The notes: generated from the letters alone by a model not told the origin. 64,000 nucleotides of DNA from Setoptus koraiensis (GCA_048013815.1 CM106585.1:2108001-2172000); one strand, 5' to 3'. Positions 1-11,671 are shown, numbered from the stretch's first letter. Made by a program: numbers and translations.

Positions 1-2183
1 TGCCACTCGCAGCCAAGAATGTTAATTAAGATAGATGAGATATGAATTAAGTTATATAACTGATTATCGCGCAGCGAGTTTGCGCTAACGGATTCACGAA
101 TGAGTGTAAATATTGTATCCCACATGATGATGTAACACCTTCCTTGACCGTTTACTATTTACTATTTATTTACTATTAGTTTTTTGTTTTTTTATTTCTA
201 TTTGTCTTGATGTCGGGCTGCGATGTCGGCCAGTCGCAAATTCCAAGTTCGTTTCGACCGCCACAGTCCAGTTAGGCCGTTACACAACTGACCGTAGGCC
301 ACAATGCCGAACCAGCTAAATAACTGCTGGCTTTATGATATTAAAATCATAATAATAATAATAATGTTCGTATGTTAGCGACGGTTGTGATGAATTGCGA
401 AACAGGTACATTGTCTTACCCGATTAACGGTTATTGTGTGTGTTTATATCATATTATTATTATATTATATCATATCCTCCCATCCGTGCCTTTATCGCGG
501 GCCTTTATCAATGCAAGGCTCGTCTCTTTATTCTCGCACTACAGGTGGATCACTACGTCTACTGCTACTACCGTTACTGCCACTACCTCTACTACTAATT
601 CTACTACAACTACAACTGCAACTACAACTACTACTTCTACCTCTATTATCACTACCACTATTATCACTACCTCTATTATCACTAGCAGTGCCGCCACAAG
701 TGCCGCTACTTCACTTGCAAAATCATCAGAACGAAGCCACTGAGTAGCTTATGTTATGTGTCATGTTTATAAACCGTTTAGCATGACTAGCGGTCAGTTT
801 GTTGCAGTCGGTGGTGGTGGTCTGGCCAACTAGAATAATAAGAAAAAGATGGGATTATTGAATAGAGAGAAAGAGATGAGTAGTAAGAGCAAAATGATAG
901 CGAGATAAAATTAGTGGTTATTTGTTGCGCTAACTAATACCGCTGATGCTAAACTACTGATGTCTCGAGTCTCATGTCTCATTTCATGGATATAATACCG
1001 ACTATTAGCTGGCCTTCCAGCCATTTGAGCAGCCGCATTACGTCACAACAACAACAACAACAACAGCAACAACAACAGCGCCAACTTGTGCCAGCGTAAC
1101 AGCGGCCGTTTAACCTTTATCAAATCGTCTTGTTGTTTCATTCAGCTCGTTGCAGTTATTGGCCTGATAACCGCTCAAACATTATATAACATATAAACGC
1201 ATATGAACAGCGACAACAAAGGCCATGCAAATTAGTTAAGCTGCCAACAGGAAGTTGGCTCGCTGGTCAATCGTTGAGACAGTACAGTGTTGAACGCAAA
1301 CAATGGCACTGTTTTTGTGTGAGTGCTTGATATGAGAGCAACAATGATTTGATTGTTTTCATATCATATAGTGTTTGTGTGCCACTTGTAACAATCGCGA
1401 GACATCACACTTGTTTAGATGGGAAACCTTCTCTTGTAAAACAGCGGCCAATTCGATGGGTCGCAATTAATTTGGCAAGCACCATTGGCCGTAGATTACG
1501 TGAAGGTCGCCGCTGATGTGGCCCGCGTCACGTGAATCAGTTCAGTTGACTCGATCTATTTTATCAAGACAGCGCTGATGAACTAAACCAACAAGTCCAT
1601 AGCGTGTCTCTGGTAATATCTGTAGCAGCATAAAGAATTGCCCCAGACCTGTTGCGACCACAAGCTACCCAAACGATTGTGTTGCATAATTTTATGTGTT
1701 GTTGGTGGCAACAAATTGATGCATTAGATGCGAATTTGGTGTTGGGGTGCAAAGGTAAGAGAGTGCGAGAGAATCGTTATTATCAGATCAGCCTTAAAAA
1801 ACTTAAATTTGCAACTTATCGGCATGCAACTCTTTATCGCCACTATAGGAGTGGCCGTAGAAACGAGCGAGCGAGCGAGCAAACAAACGACCGACAAACG
1901 AACAAACAAACAAGCTGACAACTATCGTTACAGATAGAAATTTTTAATGATATGCATTAGAATGCCCTTTTGATTTCTATAGTAATTGAACCAATAATTT
2001 AGAGATGGCAACGTAAGTTTATTTTATCTCTCATACAACAACCGCTAAACGGCCGACAAACCGACACACTGGCCAGCGAGTGGAGCGACTCACAACTGCG
2101 ATCACAAGCACTGATTGGGGTGTTGAAACACCATCCTTGTCAGCTTATCCTATCTCATTATTTTTAAGAATAAAATGCAAAAA

Positions 2184-2230
2184 AGAGAGAAGAAGAAGAA
2201 ATTTCTCTTATCCTCTTCTTCTTCTTCTTC
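2184..2230. repeat. GAA / TTC inverted microsatellite pair
   Basis: A GA/GAA purine run (2184-2200) is followed after about 15 bases by a TTC pyrimidine run (2216-2230). The two arms are reverse complements over about 14 bases and could form a hairpin. This is simple sequence with no known function. Confidence 0.6.
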
Positions 2231-3008
2231 GTCGTTTTCTTTCACTGCTTGCGTTGTGATGGCGCTGCTTTGAAAAGATTGACCGGCCGACTGTTGATTT
2301 TAACGGACTAATTTTAATTGGTCTAGCCTCTATGTATTGGCCTGTTGGGCCATTAGTCGGGCCATTGGTTGCATTTAGACAAGAGATGGAAAGTAACTCT
2401 TGTTACCGCATCACCGTTGGACGTCACTGTTGCGCTGACAGCAACAGTCAAATCGGCGCTTAAATCAACGAGTTAGATTAGCACAACAAATAGCTGGATG
2501 GCCAAACAAACGGTCAACATGTTTTACTAAATTTATATCAAACTAATAGTCCAGTTCGATTGGAGATAAACAACAACAAGCTGTGCAAAACTCTCTGTCT
2601 CTGGCTCTCTCTCCATGGCCTCGAGACGAGTTCTCTGAGTACTTCTGGGCATGTGAGCACTTGTTGTTGTCTGCACAAACACTTGCATCAGACTCCTACA
2701 ATGGACTTGTACAATATACTTCTTCAATGCACCTCTCCAATACACTTCTTCAATATATTTCTTCAATATACTTCTGCATACTTCTGAACGTTTCCAAAGA
2801 ATTCGAGCTTAAGTGCGCCGCCAGGTAGACAGCGGCACACTGGCAGTGGTTGCGCCAGCACTAATAACAACAAGTGGCAACAAGTGAAAGAGCGAGAGAG
2901 AGAGAGAGAGAGAAACAATGCTTTTTGTGTATGCCTAAGTCGCCGTTATCGGAGCTTATGCAAATTGGCTACTGTCCGTGTCCGTGTATAACCCGCTGCC
3001 TGTCCGTT

Positions 3009-3033
3009 TGTGTGTGTGTGTGTGTGTGTGTGT
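3009..3033. repeat. (GT)n microsatellite
   Basis: About twelve GT dinucleotides in a row. Similar GT/CA runs recur through the noncoding parts of the window (for example 24820-24840, 26060-26081, 28540-28560, 43454-43471, 56091-56116, 56583-56611 and 63337-63356). Confidence 0.85.
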
Positions 3034-5535
3034 CTGTACATTTGCAACCTGTAACAAGTGCAACCAGTTGCTAAGATGATGCAACTAATTATCGGGTCAA
3101 TCATCTTACTTTTTACAATGACGGCCTCAATTGTTGTCCGCTGACACTCGGTGTGTGCGTATGACTATTACAACTGTTAGTGTTTACGATAGTCGCTAAT
3201 AGCGCAATGGCAGCAGTTGTAGGAGATAGTTGCAAAACAGTAGGAGTGGCGCCAACGGATAAATAGTGAGGACTCCAAAACAAAAACAAACAATAATCGA
3301 GGAAGAAAGAGGGTACTTAATCATTACTACAGGCTAACTTTACTTATAAAACGACCGCCAGTGAGGGGTCACTCGCCGGCCAGATAGATAATAATCGTCA
3401 GAGAGAGTGAGAGTTTCATTTGTAGTAATAACACATCGACTACAACGACAATGACAGCACCACAACAAAAGAATCGAACGCTTGCACCACAGATTGCGTA
3501 AGATAGATAAGGCTGCCGTTGCTACTATCTCAAGTAAAGTAGTGATAGTGGCGAGCGAATGTCAATAACAATGATCATTGATAACATTGTACAAATCAGC
3601 TGCCGCAATCTCAATAAACTTAATGATGGTCAAATAAATGGATGGCTCTCTCTATCTCTCTCGCACTGTCTCTCGCACTGTCTCTCTTGAAATCTATTCA
3701 ATTGGCTTCGCGCAGATTGTTACACTAACTAGCCGTGCAAATTCAACACTGCCAATGACATTGTGCCTAAGACATTGAATTATTTTGAGGCCACACACAC
3801 TCACTGACAATTGTCGTTGTTGTTGTCATGCAATACTGTGTACTTGTGCATGGTCAACGAGTGACCATTTGAGTGAAAGTTGAGCATCGGCTATTTGGTC
3901 AGCAATAAGTGTAGCTGAAGAGGCTACACATTATTGGTTGGTGCTGATTGAATTTCAATCATTCAATCATCGTTCAATTGATTCGAAACGCAATGCTGGC
4001 CGCCGTTGATTGTTGGTGATTGAAAAATGACCGCTCACTATTGACACTGTCCAACACTGTTGAGAGCGAGCACCAATGAAAGAGTTCCCACGACACGTTA
4101 TAATCATAGATTGATTAAATGGCCCGGCATTGCATTATATTCAATGGCATTATATTGCAAATCAAACATAATCGTGCACTGGAGTGGTGCACACGAAGAC
4201 CACCACTTTTCTACTTTCGCCAAGTTTTGTCCTCTCCCTCTCTCTATCTCTATGAGCTCTCTGTTGGTCGGCTCTCTGTCGGTCGGCCGTCGGCCGGCCA
4301 GCGTTGATTCCGCGGTCAAAACGACAACACGCTTGTGGGTGTGCCGTACCGATTTGCGATCTCAACATGTCGAGATTAGTATAATTATCTCATGGCTGCA
4401 TTGGTATCTCATAATTGACACTGTGTTCTCGATAGTAGAGTGATGAATAGACAGAGCCAAATCGATTAACCACCATCATATCTCCTTTTTCTAAATGTCG
4501 AGTTGTAGACAAAGAGGAAGCCAATTATGAGCCGATTGCCGGCGCCATTGCAAGCTCGCCCGTCATTATCCTCGAACAACTCGGGATCTGAGCTGCCAAT
4601 CGACTATCAACTTTTGATTGCCTTTTGAATTATCGCATAAATTAATCCCGTAATAATCCTCCGCTACCGCAGCCAACCACAGCTACAGCACGATAAAATA
4701 CCGGTGGCGCGCTACTTGTGCCCCCGCCACAGTCGTCCGTTGGTACGAGTGAGTAATTTTAATCAATTTTACATAGATCCATCGTTTCGTTGAATAAACA
4801 CAATGTAAACGAGTAGCAGCAGGTGAGCCAGTGTAATAGCGACTGTTGTTATGTAAGCGAAATGAACTCAAGCGACTTGTCGCATGCAAACGGCGGCCGC
4901 CAATAACGGACATTTCTGGTTTGATTTTCGCATTGCGAATGGCCATATTCGAACAATTTGAGAGAACAGCCGAATAATTACAATCAACTTCTAAATTCTG
5001 ACACCGCTCTGGCTGTATGGAATCGGTCAGCTGTTGTAGAGGCTACCGTTATATGGTGATTGTTACTCACTTGTTATCGCGTAATATTGCCAGTTGGATA
5101 CACTTTCATACTGGCAAGTGTATTGTCAGTGCCATACTGTCATTGTTTTTATACCGTTACATACGTTTTTGTTGTTGGTCCCGTTGTATTTTGCTAACGC
5201 CAAAAACAATCTACAATCAGCTGTTCACATCAACAGTCTCGGCGCGCGATACCTCGATAAGCGTCACACAGGGGGGAGAGGGGGGCGTGACTGTCTTAAC
5301 AGGAGGCGGACCATGGGGGCAGCAGTGGGTATATGGGGCACGGAAAGGGGTAACATGGACATCAGCTATTATCGTTATTTTTTCTTTTTCTTTTTTTCAT
5401 CATTGTGGCCAAGTTGTTTGGACTTGACTTTTGTTTTTGTTTGTTGTTGTTGTTGTTTATTATTCACTATTTATTTATTTATTTACTAATTAATTAATTA
5501 ATGTTATCATTATTTATAATCAAGAAACAAACAAT

Positions 5536-6141
5536 ATGCCACCAAGAGCTCAAACAAGCAAGCTGAACAAGACAATTCTGCAGGCTAGAATTAGAAGTAT
5601 GTTTATTTGTCGTTCGCAACAAAACACGCGTTACAATTTCAGGAAATGCACAAGAGATAGCGACATTTACACTAGTCCCTATGAGACAATATTAGCAAAG
5701 TCGTCGTCGTTTAACAAATGGCTCATTGAGAACAGAAAATTACGATTGCCATTCATTGATAATCAAACTAACGTGGCCCAAACAAATTGTTATCTATGGA
5801 AGGACCGATATGATAGACTTGCTCCCAGGCAACACGGACAAATCGTCTCTTATCCGGCACAAAGATGGCTTAGGAGACAACGTAGCTACTTAATGCAGGA
5901 CGAACAAAACACTTTGAATACAGAATTGAATCTCACCATTCACGATAGTAGTGACAACAATAATGATTATAATAATTCCATAAACCACGACAACCACTCA
6001 CAACAACAAGATAGCGAATATGCGAGCTCGACGGCCAACGAAGATTTTCATTCCACATGCTCTCTCATTCGTTGCGATAGTACTGAGTCCATTTATATGG
6101 ACGCCGACGAGAATGCCTACAATAATTATCCGCATTGTTGA
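5536..6141 (+). CDS. Requiem/DPF N-terminal domain protein (d4 family-like), lacking PHD fingers
   Basis: 201 aa, single open frame from an ATG. Residues about 47-115 match the Requiem_N (DPF N-terminal) domain: the blocks LRLPFIDNQTNVAQTNCYLW and SYPAQRW follow the conserved 'RLPF.D..T.VAQ.NCY.W ... YPARRW' pattern of DPF1/2/3. In known DPF proteins this domain precedes a C2H2 finger and tandem PHD fingers and helps attach the protein to BAF/SWI-SNF chromatin remodellers. Here the frame ends after an acidic, Asn/Ser-rich tail, and a poly(A) signal (AATAAA, 6222-6227) follows 81 bases later. No PHD-coding exon is visible up to the gap at 7040. A 46-nt intron-like segment (5597-5642, GTATGT...TTTCAG) lies inside the ORF, but removing it breaks the domain frame, so I keep it as coding. 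It could be a truncated paralogue of a full DPF gene elsewhere. Confidence 0.8.
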   Translation: MPPRAQTSKLNKTILQARIRSMFICRSQQNTRYNFRKCTRDSDIYTSPYETILAKSSSFNKWLIENRKLRLPFIDNQTNVAQTNCYLWKDRYDRLAPRQHGQIVSYPAQRWLRRQRSYLMQDEQNTLNTELNLTIHDSSDNNNDYNNSINHDNHSQQQDSEYASSTANEDFHSTCSLIRCDSTESIYMDADENAYNNYPHC

Positions 6142-7039
6142 CTGGTGTTGCTGTTGGCTATAAATTACTATAATACTATTATTATTACTTATTACATAAT
6201 CATGTTGGGTGTCGTGTCGTCAATAAAAATGACAACAAGCACTGCCAGTTCAATGCACATACAATATACAAAGAGACACATGTTCATTTACGATCTCACT
6301 CACAATTGAATAGGAGAACAAGTATATCAGATACATCGCCGAAAATATACTTACCACATTATACAGTATCTTCTTTCTACTGAAAGATGCTTTCCGGAGT
6401 GTAATTAAATGAAATCGCGTTTTATTTTTGCTGCCATAAATACATAGACACATAGTGGACGACGTGGATCATCGACCAGGAAGTTCGGAAAGGGAACCGG
6501 TCACCTGGAAGAACTTTCACAAAAATTTTCGTACACATGAACTCATTTGTCTGGCTTAGTTGTAGATTGATGATCTACACACCAGACATATACCCAATAA
6601 TAGTATCGTCGTTGTCTACCAATAAATTCTTCAACTCACTCAATTTGTATCGTTTCCTAACTCTCTATTGTGTTGAACGTCATTAAATGCTCCCACTTTG
6701 AGCGATGATACTTTCAATCCCGACGCATGCTAACTAATAGTAGTATTCGTAGGATAATGAAGAAACTCAATTTAATCAAATAAAGAAAACACTAGAGGTA
6801 AGTCAAGAAGCAGAACCGAGTTTAATGTAAGTTTTGATTCACAACGATCACGCTGCAAAAAATTCTCGATTAGTCCCGAATTGCTAGCAAATACTGTCGA
6901 GTGAGGATAGATGTTCGGAAAAGAATGAACCTTTCTTGCTCGGGCTTACGCGGCAGATTTGGTGTGATTTTAAGCCGGAGGAATGATTCGAAATGTATCC
7001 CTCTCCGTTGCAAAAAAATGATTAAATGACAATTTCAAT
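6142..7039. other. 3' UTR and noncoding spacer up to scaffold gap
   Basis: Contains the AATAAA signal of the DPF-like gene at 6222-6227. The rest is AT-rich with no credible coding exon on either strand; the minus-strand open frame near 6250-6453 is not protein-like. Confidence 0.5.
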
Positions 7040-7539
7040 NNNNNNNNNNNNNNNNNNNNNNNNNNNNNNNNNNNNNNNNNNNNNNNNNNNNNNNNNNNNN
7101 NNNNNNNNNNNNNNNNNNNNNNNNNNNNNNNNNNNNNNNNNNNNNNNNNNNNNNNNNNNNNNNNNNNNNNNNNNNNNNNNNNNNNNNNNNNNNNNNNNNN
7201 NNNNNNNNNNNNNNNNNNNNNNNNNNNNNNNNNNNNNNNNNNNNNNNNNNNNNNNNNNNNNNNNNNNNNNNNNNNNNNNNNNNNNNNNNNNNNNNNNNNN
7301 NNNNNNNNNNNNNNNNNNNNNNNNNNNNNNNNNNNNNNNNNNNNNNNNNNNNNNNNNNNNNNNNNNNNNNNNNNNNNNNNNNNNNNNNNNNNNNNNNNNN
7401 NNNNNNNNNNNNNNNNNNNNNNNNNNNNNNNNNNNNNNNNNNNNNNNNNNNNNNNNNNNNNNNNNNNNNNNNNNNNNNNNNNNNNNNNNNNNNNNNNNNN
7501 NNNNNNNNNNNNNNNNNNNNNNNNNNNNNNNNNNNNNNN
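7040..7539. other. Scaffold gap (500 N)
   Basis: Exactly 500 N, a conventional gap length, so the true missing size is unknown. A 12-bp minisatellite begins 150 bases to the right, which could explain the assembly break. Confidence 0.99.
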
Positions 7540-7689
7540 ACTTGGTGTCCCCTCAGTCGGTGGACTGAGGTAGGGAGATCGTAGGTCGGGAAGGTTCTAT
7601 CGATTTTCTACTCCCCTGTTCTCCCTCACTCTCCCAAATCTCCAGAAAACTAAAGAAAAAGAAAATTTTCAGCTGACGAGAAAAAAAGT

Positions 7690-7829
7690 GTGACCAATAT
7701 CGTGACGGATATCGTGACAAATATCGTGACTAATATCGTGACCAATATCGTGACTAATATCGTGACCAATATCGTGACCAATATCGTGACAAATATCGTG
7801 ACAAATATCGTGACAAATATCGTGACATT
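7690..7829. repeat. 12-bp minisatellite (AATATCGTGACN)
   Basis: About eleven head-to-tail copies of a 12-base unit AATATCGTGAC plus one variable base (A, C, T or G), ending in a degraded copy. The frame on the minus strand reads as HDI-C/S/G repeats, which is a by-product of the array and not a protein. Confidence 0.95.
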
Positions 7830-8381
7830 TCTCGTTATTAAAGTTTAAAAGATCTACGATCGTAACCTCCCTACGATCTAATAATACAATTATTACCACT
7901 ACACAATCATAATCACAATCGCATGAAATCACATTCAATCAAGATATAAATGTGCTGTTTAGATCTTTACTATTATGACATCATCTAAAAATGTTAGCAC
8001 TAAACACATAGTAGGGGCGGTATTTGTTTTTTGCTTTTATAGCAACACATCAGTATCAAAATTAATATTGTATCTGGAGTTGTTGATCCAATCTAATGAA
8101 TTGTTTATCAACAGTTCGTTTTGATGTGGAACTCATTCGCATGAACAATAAGCGGAGATATCAGTAAATTTAATAATATTGAGTTATAAATACTGTTAGC
8201 AACTGTGTTCAAGTCGACAATTGAGATATCTGGATGAGCAGTTGCATGATGATTGATAACAAGAAAAGCTGTCCACATGCTATTGCCTCGATAAAAAAAA
8301 AATATATCTTTGTTTGTTGTCCAATATCAATCACTATTCTAGTCAATTCGATTATTTTAATATCAGCCATCATTGCACAAA
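7830..8381. other. Intergenic / 5' region of the TBC gene
   Basis: AT-rich and free of credible ORFs. It probably holds the promoter and 5' UTR of the TBC-domain gene. I see no canonical core promoter element that I can place with confidence. Confidence 0.4.
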
Positions 8382-9776
8382 ATGAATCAAATGAGCAAAA
8401 CTAATGAAACCATATCATTAGCATGCAATGATTCTATGAAAAACGGTGACAAATCAACAAGAACATCGGCATCCAATGATGCACTAGTCAATAAGGTAGA
8501 TCGATCACAAACATCAACCTGGCCTCAAGAGAAAGATCATCATGTAAAAAACTCGTCTTCTGGCTATGATCTGAAAGTGCCAAAAAAATACATTGACGAA
8601 TTAGGCTTCTATAGGGCTAACAAACAATTGGACGACTATGAACAATTTTATCGTTCAATTAGGCGCGATCTTAGGATAAGCCATTTCGATCGTACCCACG
8701 ATCATGAAGGATGGAAAAATCGCTGGGATGTGTTCATCAAGAATAAACTAGTTCGCAAGGAGCCAGTTCAACTGAACAATGAATTTAAAATTAGATGCCG
8801 CTCAGGTATACCCCAAGATTACCGGCGCAAAGTATGGACCGCACTGATAAATATGAGGGTCAAACACATTAAACGACAACGCGGCCACAACCTATACGCT
8901 GAATTGATTCGCTCACCGGAAACGACCATAAGATGTGATCCCTTATCAGCTAAAAATTCAAGTGATAATTCTAGTGATAATAATAATGAAGGTGATATTA
9001 ACAAACAACAAATAGAAGCAACCTGTAGCACTGTTTGTAATCAGGGCCACCCGTCATCAACAAACCAAGAAAACAACTCAATCAATGGTAGCTTAAACAG
9101 CACAACTAACCATCACCAGACTTCAAACATGACAGCAGCATTGTCCAAATTAGACAAATGTTCGAGACAAATTGAATTAGATCTATTAAGAACATTACCT
9201 AATAACAAGCATTTCGATCAACCTGACTCTATGGGTATTCAGAGAGTTAGGCGAGTTCTTCGAGCCTATGCCAAGTACAATCCACATGTAGGCTATTGTC
9301 AAGGAATGAATCGTTTGGCCGCAGTGGCACTACTTATCTTGCCGGAAGAGGACGCCTTCTGGTGTTTAGTGGCTATAATCGAATGCATAATGCCCAAAGA
9401 TTATTACGTAAAACCCTGGCTTGCACAAGTGGATTGTTGTGTCTTGTATGATTTATTAGCAAGTAAGATGCCTGTGCTACACAAGCACCTAGTGAAACAT
9501 GACATAGATTTGGCTTTATTCACTTGGTTCTTCACTGTTTTTGTTGATGGTTTCAAGCCCGAGCTGACATTACGCATTTGGGATTGTTATCTGCTGGAGG
9601 GGGACAAAGTGTTATTTAGGTTTGCATTGTCACTGATCCATATAGCACAAGACGAGTTATTGCAAATGACTGATTTTGCCACAGTTAACAACTATCTACA
9701 GAAAATTAGCTCTGACAACAATCTTGATATAGAGCATCTATTTCAGAGTACGTATGCACTTTTCGGTAGGCGATGA
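8382..9776 (+). CDS. TBC-domain Rab GTPase-activating protein, TBC1D2-like
   Basis: 464 aa, no introns, starting at the first ATG. The Rab-GAP domain runs from about residue 145 (RCRSGIPQDYRRKVW) to the C-terminus. Both catalytic fingers are present: the arginine finger in IELDLLRT (R270, matching IxxDxxRT) and the glutamine finger in YCQGMN (Q307), so it should be an active GAP that speeds GTP hydrolysis by a Rab. The wording around FWCLVAIIE.IMP.DYY is closest to the TBC1D2/Armus group, whose mammalian members act on Rab7 in endosome and autophagosome traffic; substrate is inferred. It lacks the PH domain and coiled coil of full-length TBC1D2. A low-complexity Asn/Ser insert (about residues 190-250) separates the first TBC motif from the arginine finger. 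A poly(A) signal lies at 9929-9934. Confidence 0.88.
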   Translation: MNQMSKTNETISLACNDSMKNGDKSTRTSASNDALVNKVDRSQTSTWPQEKDHHVKNSSSGYDLKVPKKYIDELGFYRANKQLDDYEQFYRSIRRDLRISHFDRTHDHEGWKNRWDVFIKNKLVRKEPVQLNNEFKIRCRSGIPQDYRRKVWTALINMRVKHIKRQRGHNLYAELIRSPETTIRCDPLSAKNSSDNSSDNNNEGDINKQQIEATCSTVCNQGHPSSTNQENNSINGSLNSTTNHHQTSNMTAALSKLDKCSRQIELDLLRTLPNNKHFDQPDSMGIQRVRRVLRAYAKYNPHVGYCQGMNRLAAVALLILPEEDAFWCLVAIIECIMPKDYYVKPWLAQVDCCVLYDLLASKMPVLHKHLVKHDIDLALFTWFFTVFVDGFKPELTLRIWDCYLLEGDKVLFRFALSLIHIAQDELLQMTDFATVNNYLQKISSDNNLDIEHLFQSTYALFGRR

Positions 9777-10672
9777 AACTTTTTTATTTGTAAGCTCATC
9801 ACTAATCACTAATTTTCATCTCGTTTGCGTCGTTTTATGGTATTCAAAACACCATGCGACATGTGGCTAAAATAGTAGCATTTGAGTTATTGAATCCATT
9901 TTCGACAAGGTAAATAACAATAATTGATAATAAAAATAGAATGGAAAATCTTGATATTGTATGCAAACTAATAATATGATGATCTAAATATTGTCACTCT
10001 CTCCCCCTCTCTCACCTACAATCCAATCTATTAATAATAATTATGATTGGACCACCATAAACTTATAGGACGATACAGTCCAAACGAGCCCTGCATCATA
10101 AAAGGGTCAAGGCCACTTTCGAGGACTGAATCACGCGCACTGTGGATGCAATCGGAGACAGCAAGTTGTCCAGTTTTCACTCGAATTAACAAAGCGAAGG
10201 TCATTATTTCTAACTGCTAAGATAAGATCTATGCTATTAGCTAAATTGATAGCCGTTTATACTGTATTTATATTTAAATGATGATGTAACAAGTAGATTA
10301 TTAGCATGGTGGTGGCGACAGGTGTACACAGTAGTTGTTGCTATTATGGGGCGTTGGGTCGCGTTGTCCTTGGCTGCCATAAGATGCTTATCGGATGCCT
10401 ATATAGAAATAATCATAGATGTGACATTGTAAGGCAGTGATAATGCTCACATGAGCATGGTGCCTCAAAGAACTAGAGTCCATCCCACTTATGGTTGATC
10501 ATCGCATCATCGCAGCATCATTCTCAATCAAATCACCATATATAAGTTTGGGTGAAATTAAATGACACCAACATTTCATTCAGGCATCGTGAAGAGTATC
10601 ATCGAGAGTTTTTCAGAGAAAAGTAAACAAAGTTACACATTAAAACCGAGTTGATAGCAACACACAAACATA
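9777..10672. other. 3' UTR and intergenic spacer
   Basis: Holds the TBC gene poly(A) signal AATAAA at 9929-9934 and, at its right end, the promoter and 5' UTR of the secreted Pro/Gln-rich gene. No ORF of note. Confidence 0.5.
10539..10546 (+). promoter_or_regulatory. TATA box of the secreted Pro/Gln-rich gene
   Basis: TATATAAG, 134 bases upstream of the start codon, with an initiator-like TTCATTC at 10575-10581. Spacing to that initiator is a little long (about 39), so the exact start site is uncertain. A strong TATA box suits a gene expressed at high level in one tissue, as for many secreted structural proteins (inference). Confidence 0.5.
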
Positions 10673-11671
10673 ATGGCTTCAACTAAAAAGTGTTTGTCAA
10701 TTGTTGGATTATTAGCTCTGACAATAGTACAAATTGGAGCCGCTACGAAGATCGTTTTAACTCAACCAATACAACAAGTACAACCAGCTCCACAGCCAAT
10801 TCAACCAGCTCCACAACCAATTCCGCCACCACCACAGCCACAGAGAGAAACTTATCCTACTAAACAACAACCTCAAATAGTACAGCAACAACTGAGAACG
10901 GTTCCCGAAGAACCTGCATTTGGTTGGCCATCAGCACCAGTCGAGCACAATAGAGATGTCGCGTTCGAAGGAAAGACGAGCCCCGCTGGCACTAAAACAG
11001 TTCAAAGTTCAGAATTCAGAGAGAACCTTTTGCCTCCACAACAACCACGACAATATCCACAATTCACAATGGTTTGTCCCGAGGCAACAAGTTTGTTGAC
11101 TAAAATTAAATTCGCGCTGCAACAACTCATTGAGAAGGCCTCATTGAAGAAGAAGTTGTTGAAACAAAAGAAACCAATCGCCGTCCCAGTTCCGGTGCCA
11201 GTTGCAGTACCAGTGAAATCTGAGCCAAAATATCTGACCTTCACTAAAACCTACAAAGCACCAATTTTTATCGAGGAATCCGTGCGTCAATATGCTCCAC
11301 CACAGCAATATGAAGTTTTGGAGCCTGTCGAGAAATTCAGTAAGATAAAGCTATTATCCGATAAGTTTGCCAAAACATATTATCAGCAACCATCGCAGTT
11401 ACATCAGTTGCACCAACAACAATTCCATGAGCAACAACAACAGCAGCAACATCAATTCATTCAACAGCAACGCGAACAAGATTCATTCAAACCGATCGAA
11501 CAACAACAAGAACTAAGTAACTTTAAACAAGTAGAACAACAACAAGAGCAGATTCCTTTTAAACAATCAGAGCAACAACAGCAATCACAACAGGATGAGC
11601 TACTGGATGATGATATAAGAGGTGCGGGAGTCAAAGATCGCGATTCTGAACAACAAGCCAGAGAAAGATAA
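10673..11671 (+). CDS. Secreted Pro/Gln-rich protein, unknown function
   Basis: 332 aa, one exon. Residues 1-23 form a clear signal peptide (SIVGLLALTIVQIGA core). The mature part begins with a Pro-Gln repeat region (QPAPQPI units, about 33-60) and has a central Lys-rich helix (about 145-168) followed by a Val-Pro-rich stretch (AVPVPVPVAVPV). It ends in Gln-rich repeats of the type F-K-x-x-E-Q-Q-Q-E before an acidic and basic tail. A single cysteine remains after signal removal. I do not recognise a named domain. The make-up resembles structural proteins of cuticle, silk or egg coat, but that is inference from composition only. TATA box upstream; poly(A) signal AATAAA at 11841-11846. Confidence 0.75.
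   Translation: MASTKKCLSIVGLLALTIVQIGAATKIVLTQPIQQVQPAPQPIQPAPQPIPPPPQPQRETYPTKQQPQIVQQQLRTVPEEPAFGWPSAPVEHNRDVAFEGKTSPAGTKTVQSSEFRENLLPPQQPRQYPQFTMVCPEATSLLTKIKFALQQLIEKASLKKKLLKQKKPIAVPVPVPVAVPVKSEPKYLTFTKTYKAPIFIEESVRQYAPPQQYEVLEPVEKFSKIKLLSDKFAKTYYQQPSQLHQLHQQQFHEQQQQQQHQFIQQQREQDSFKPIEQQQELSNFKQVEQQQEQIPFKQSEQQQQSQQDELLDDDIRGAGVKDRDSEQQARER

Larger units (their letters stand above)
1..5535. other. Noncoding, microsatellite-rich region
   Basis: I see no credible gene here. The open frames are short, overlap on both strands and consist of translated simple repeats. The stretch holds scattered simple sequence: a CAA run at 1044-1078, a GAA/TTC inverted pair at 2184-2230, a GA run near 2896-2912, a GT run at 3009-3033 and CT-rich tracts near 3645-3690. 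The last 100 bases before the DPF-like gene are very AT-rich (TTTA and TTAA runs) and probably form its 5' UTR or promoter. Confidence 0.6.

Noticed and set aside
7026-7568. Plus-strand frame across the first gap
   Set aside because: Almost entirely N; no evidence.
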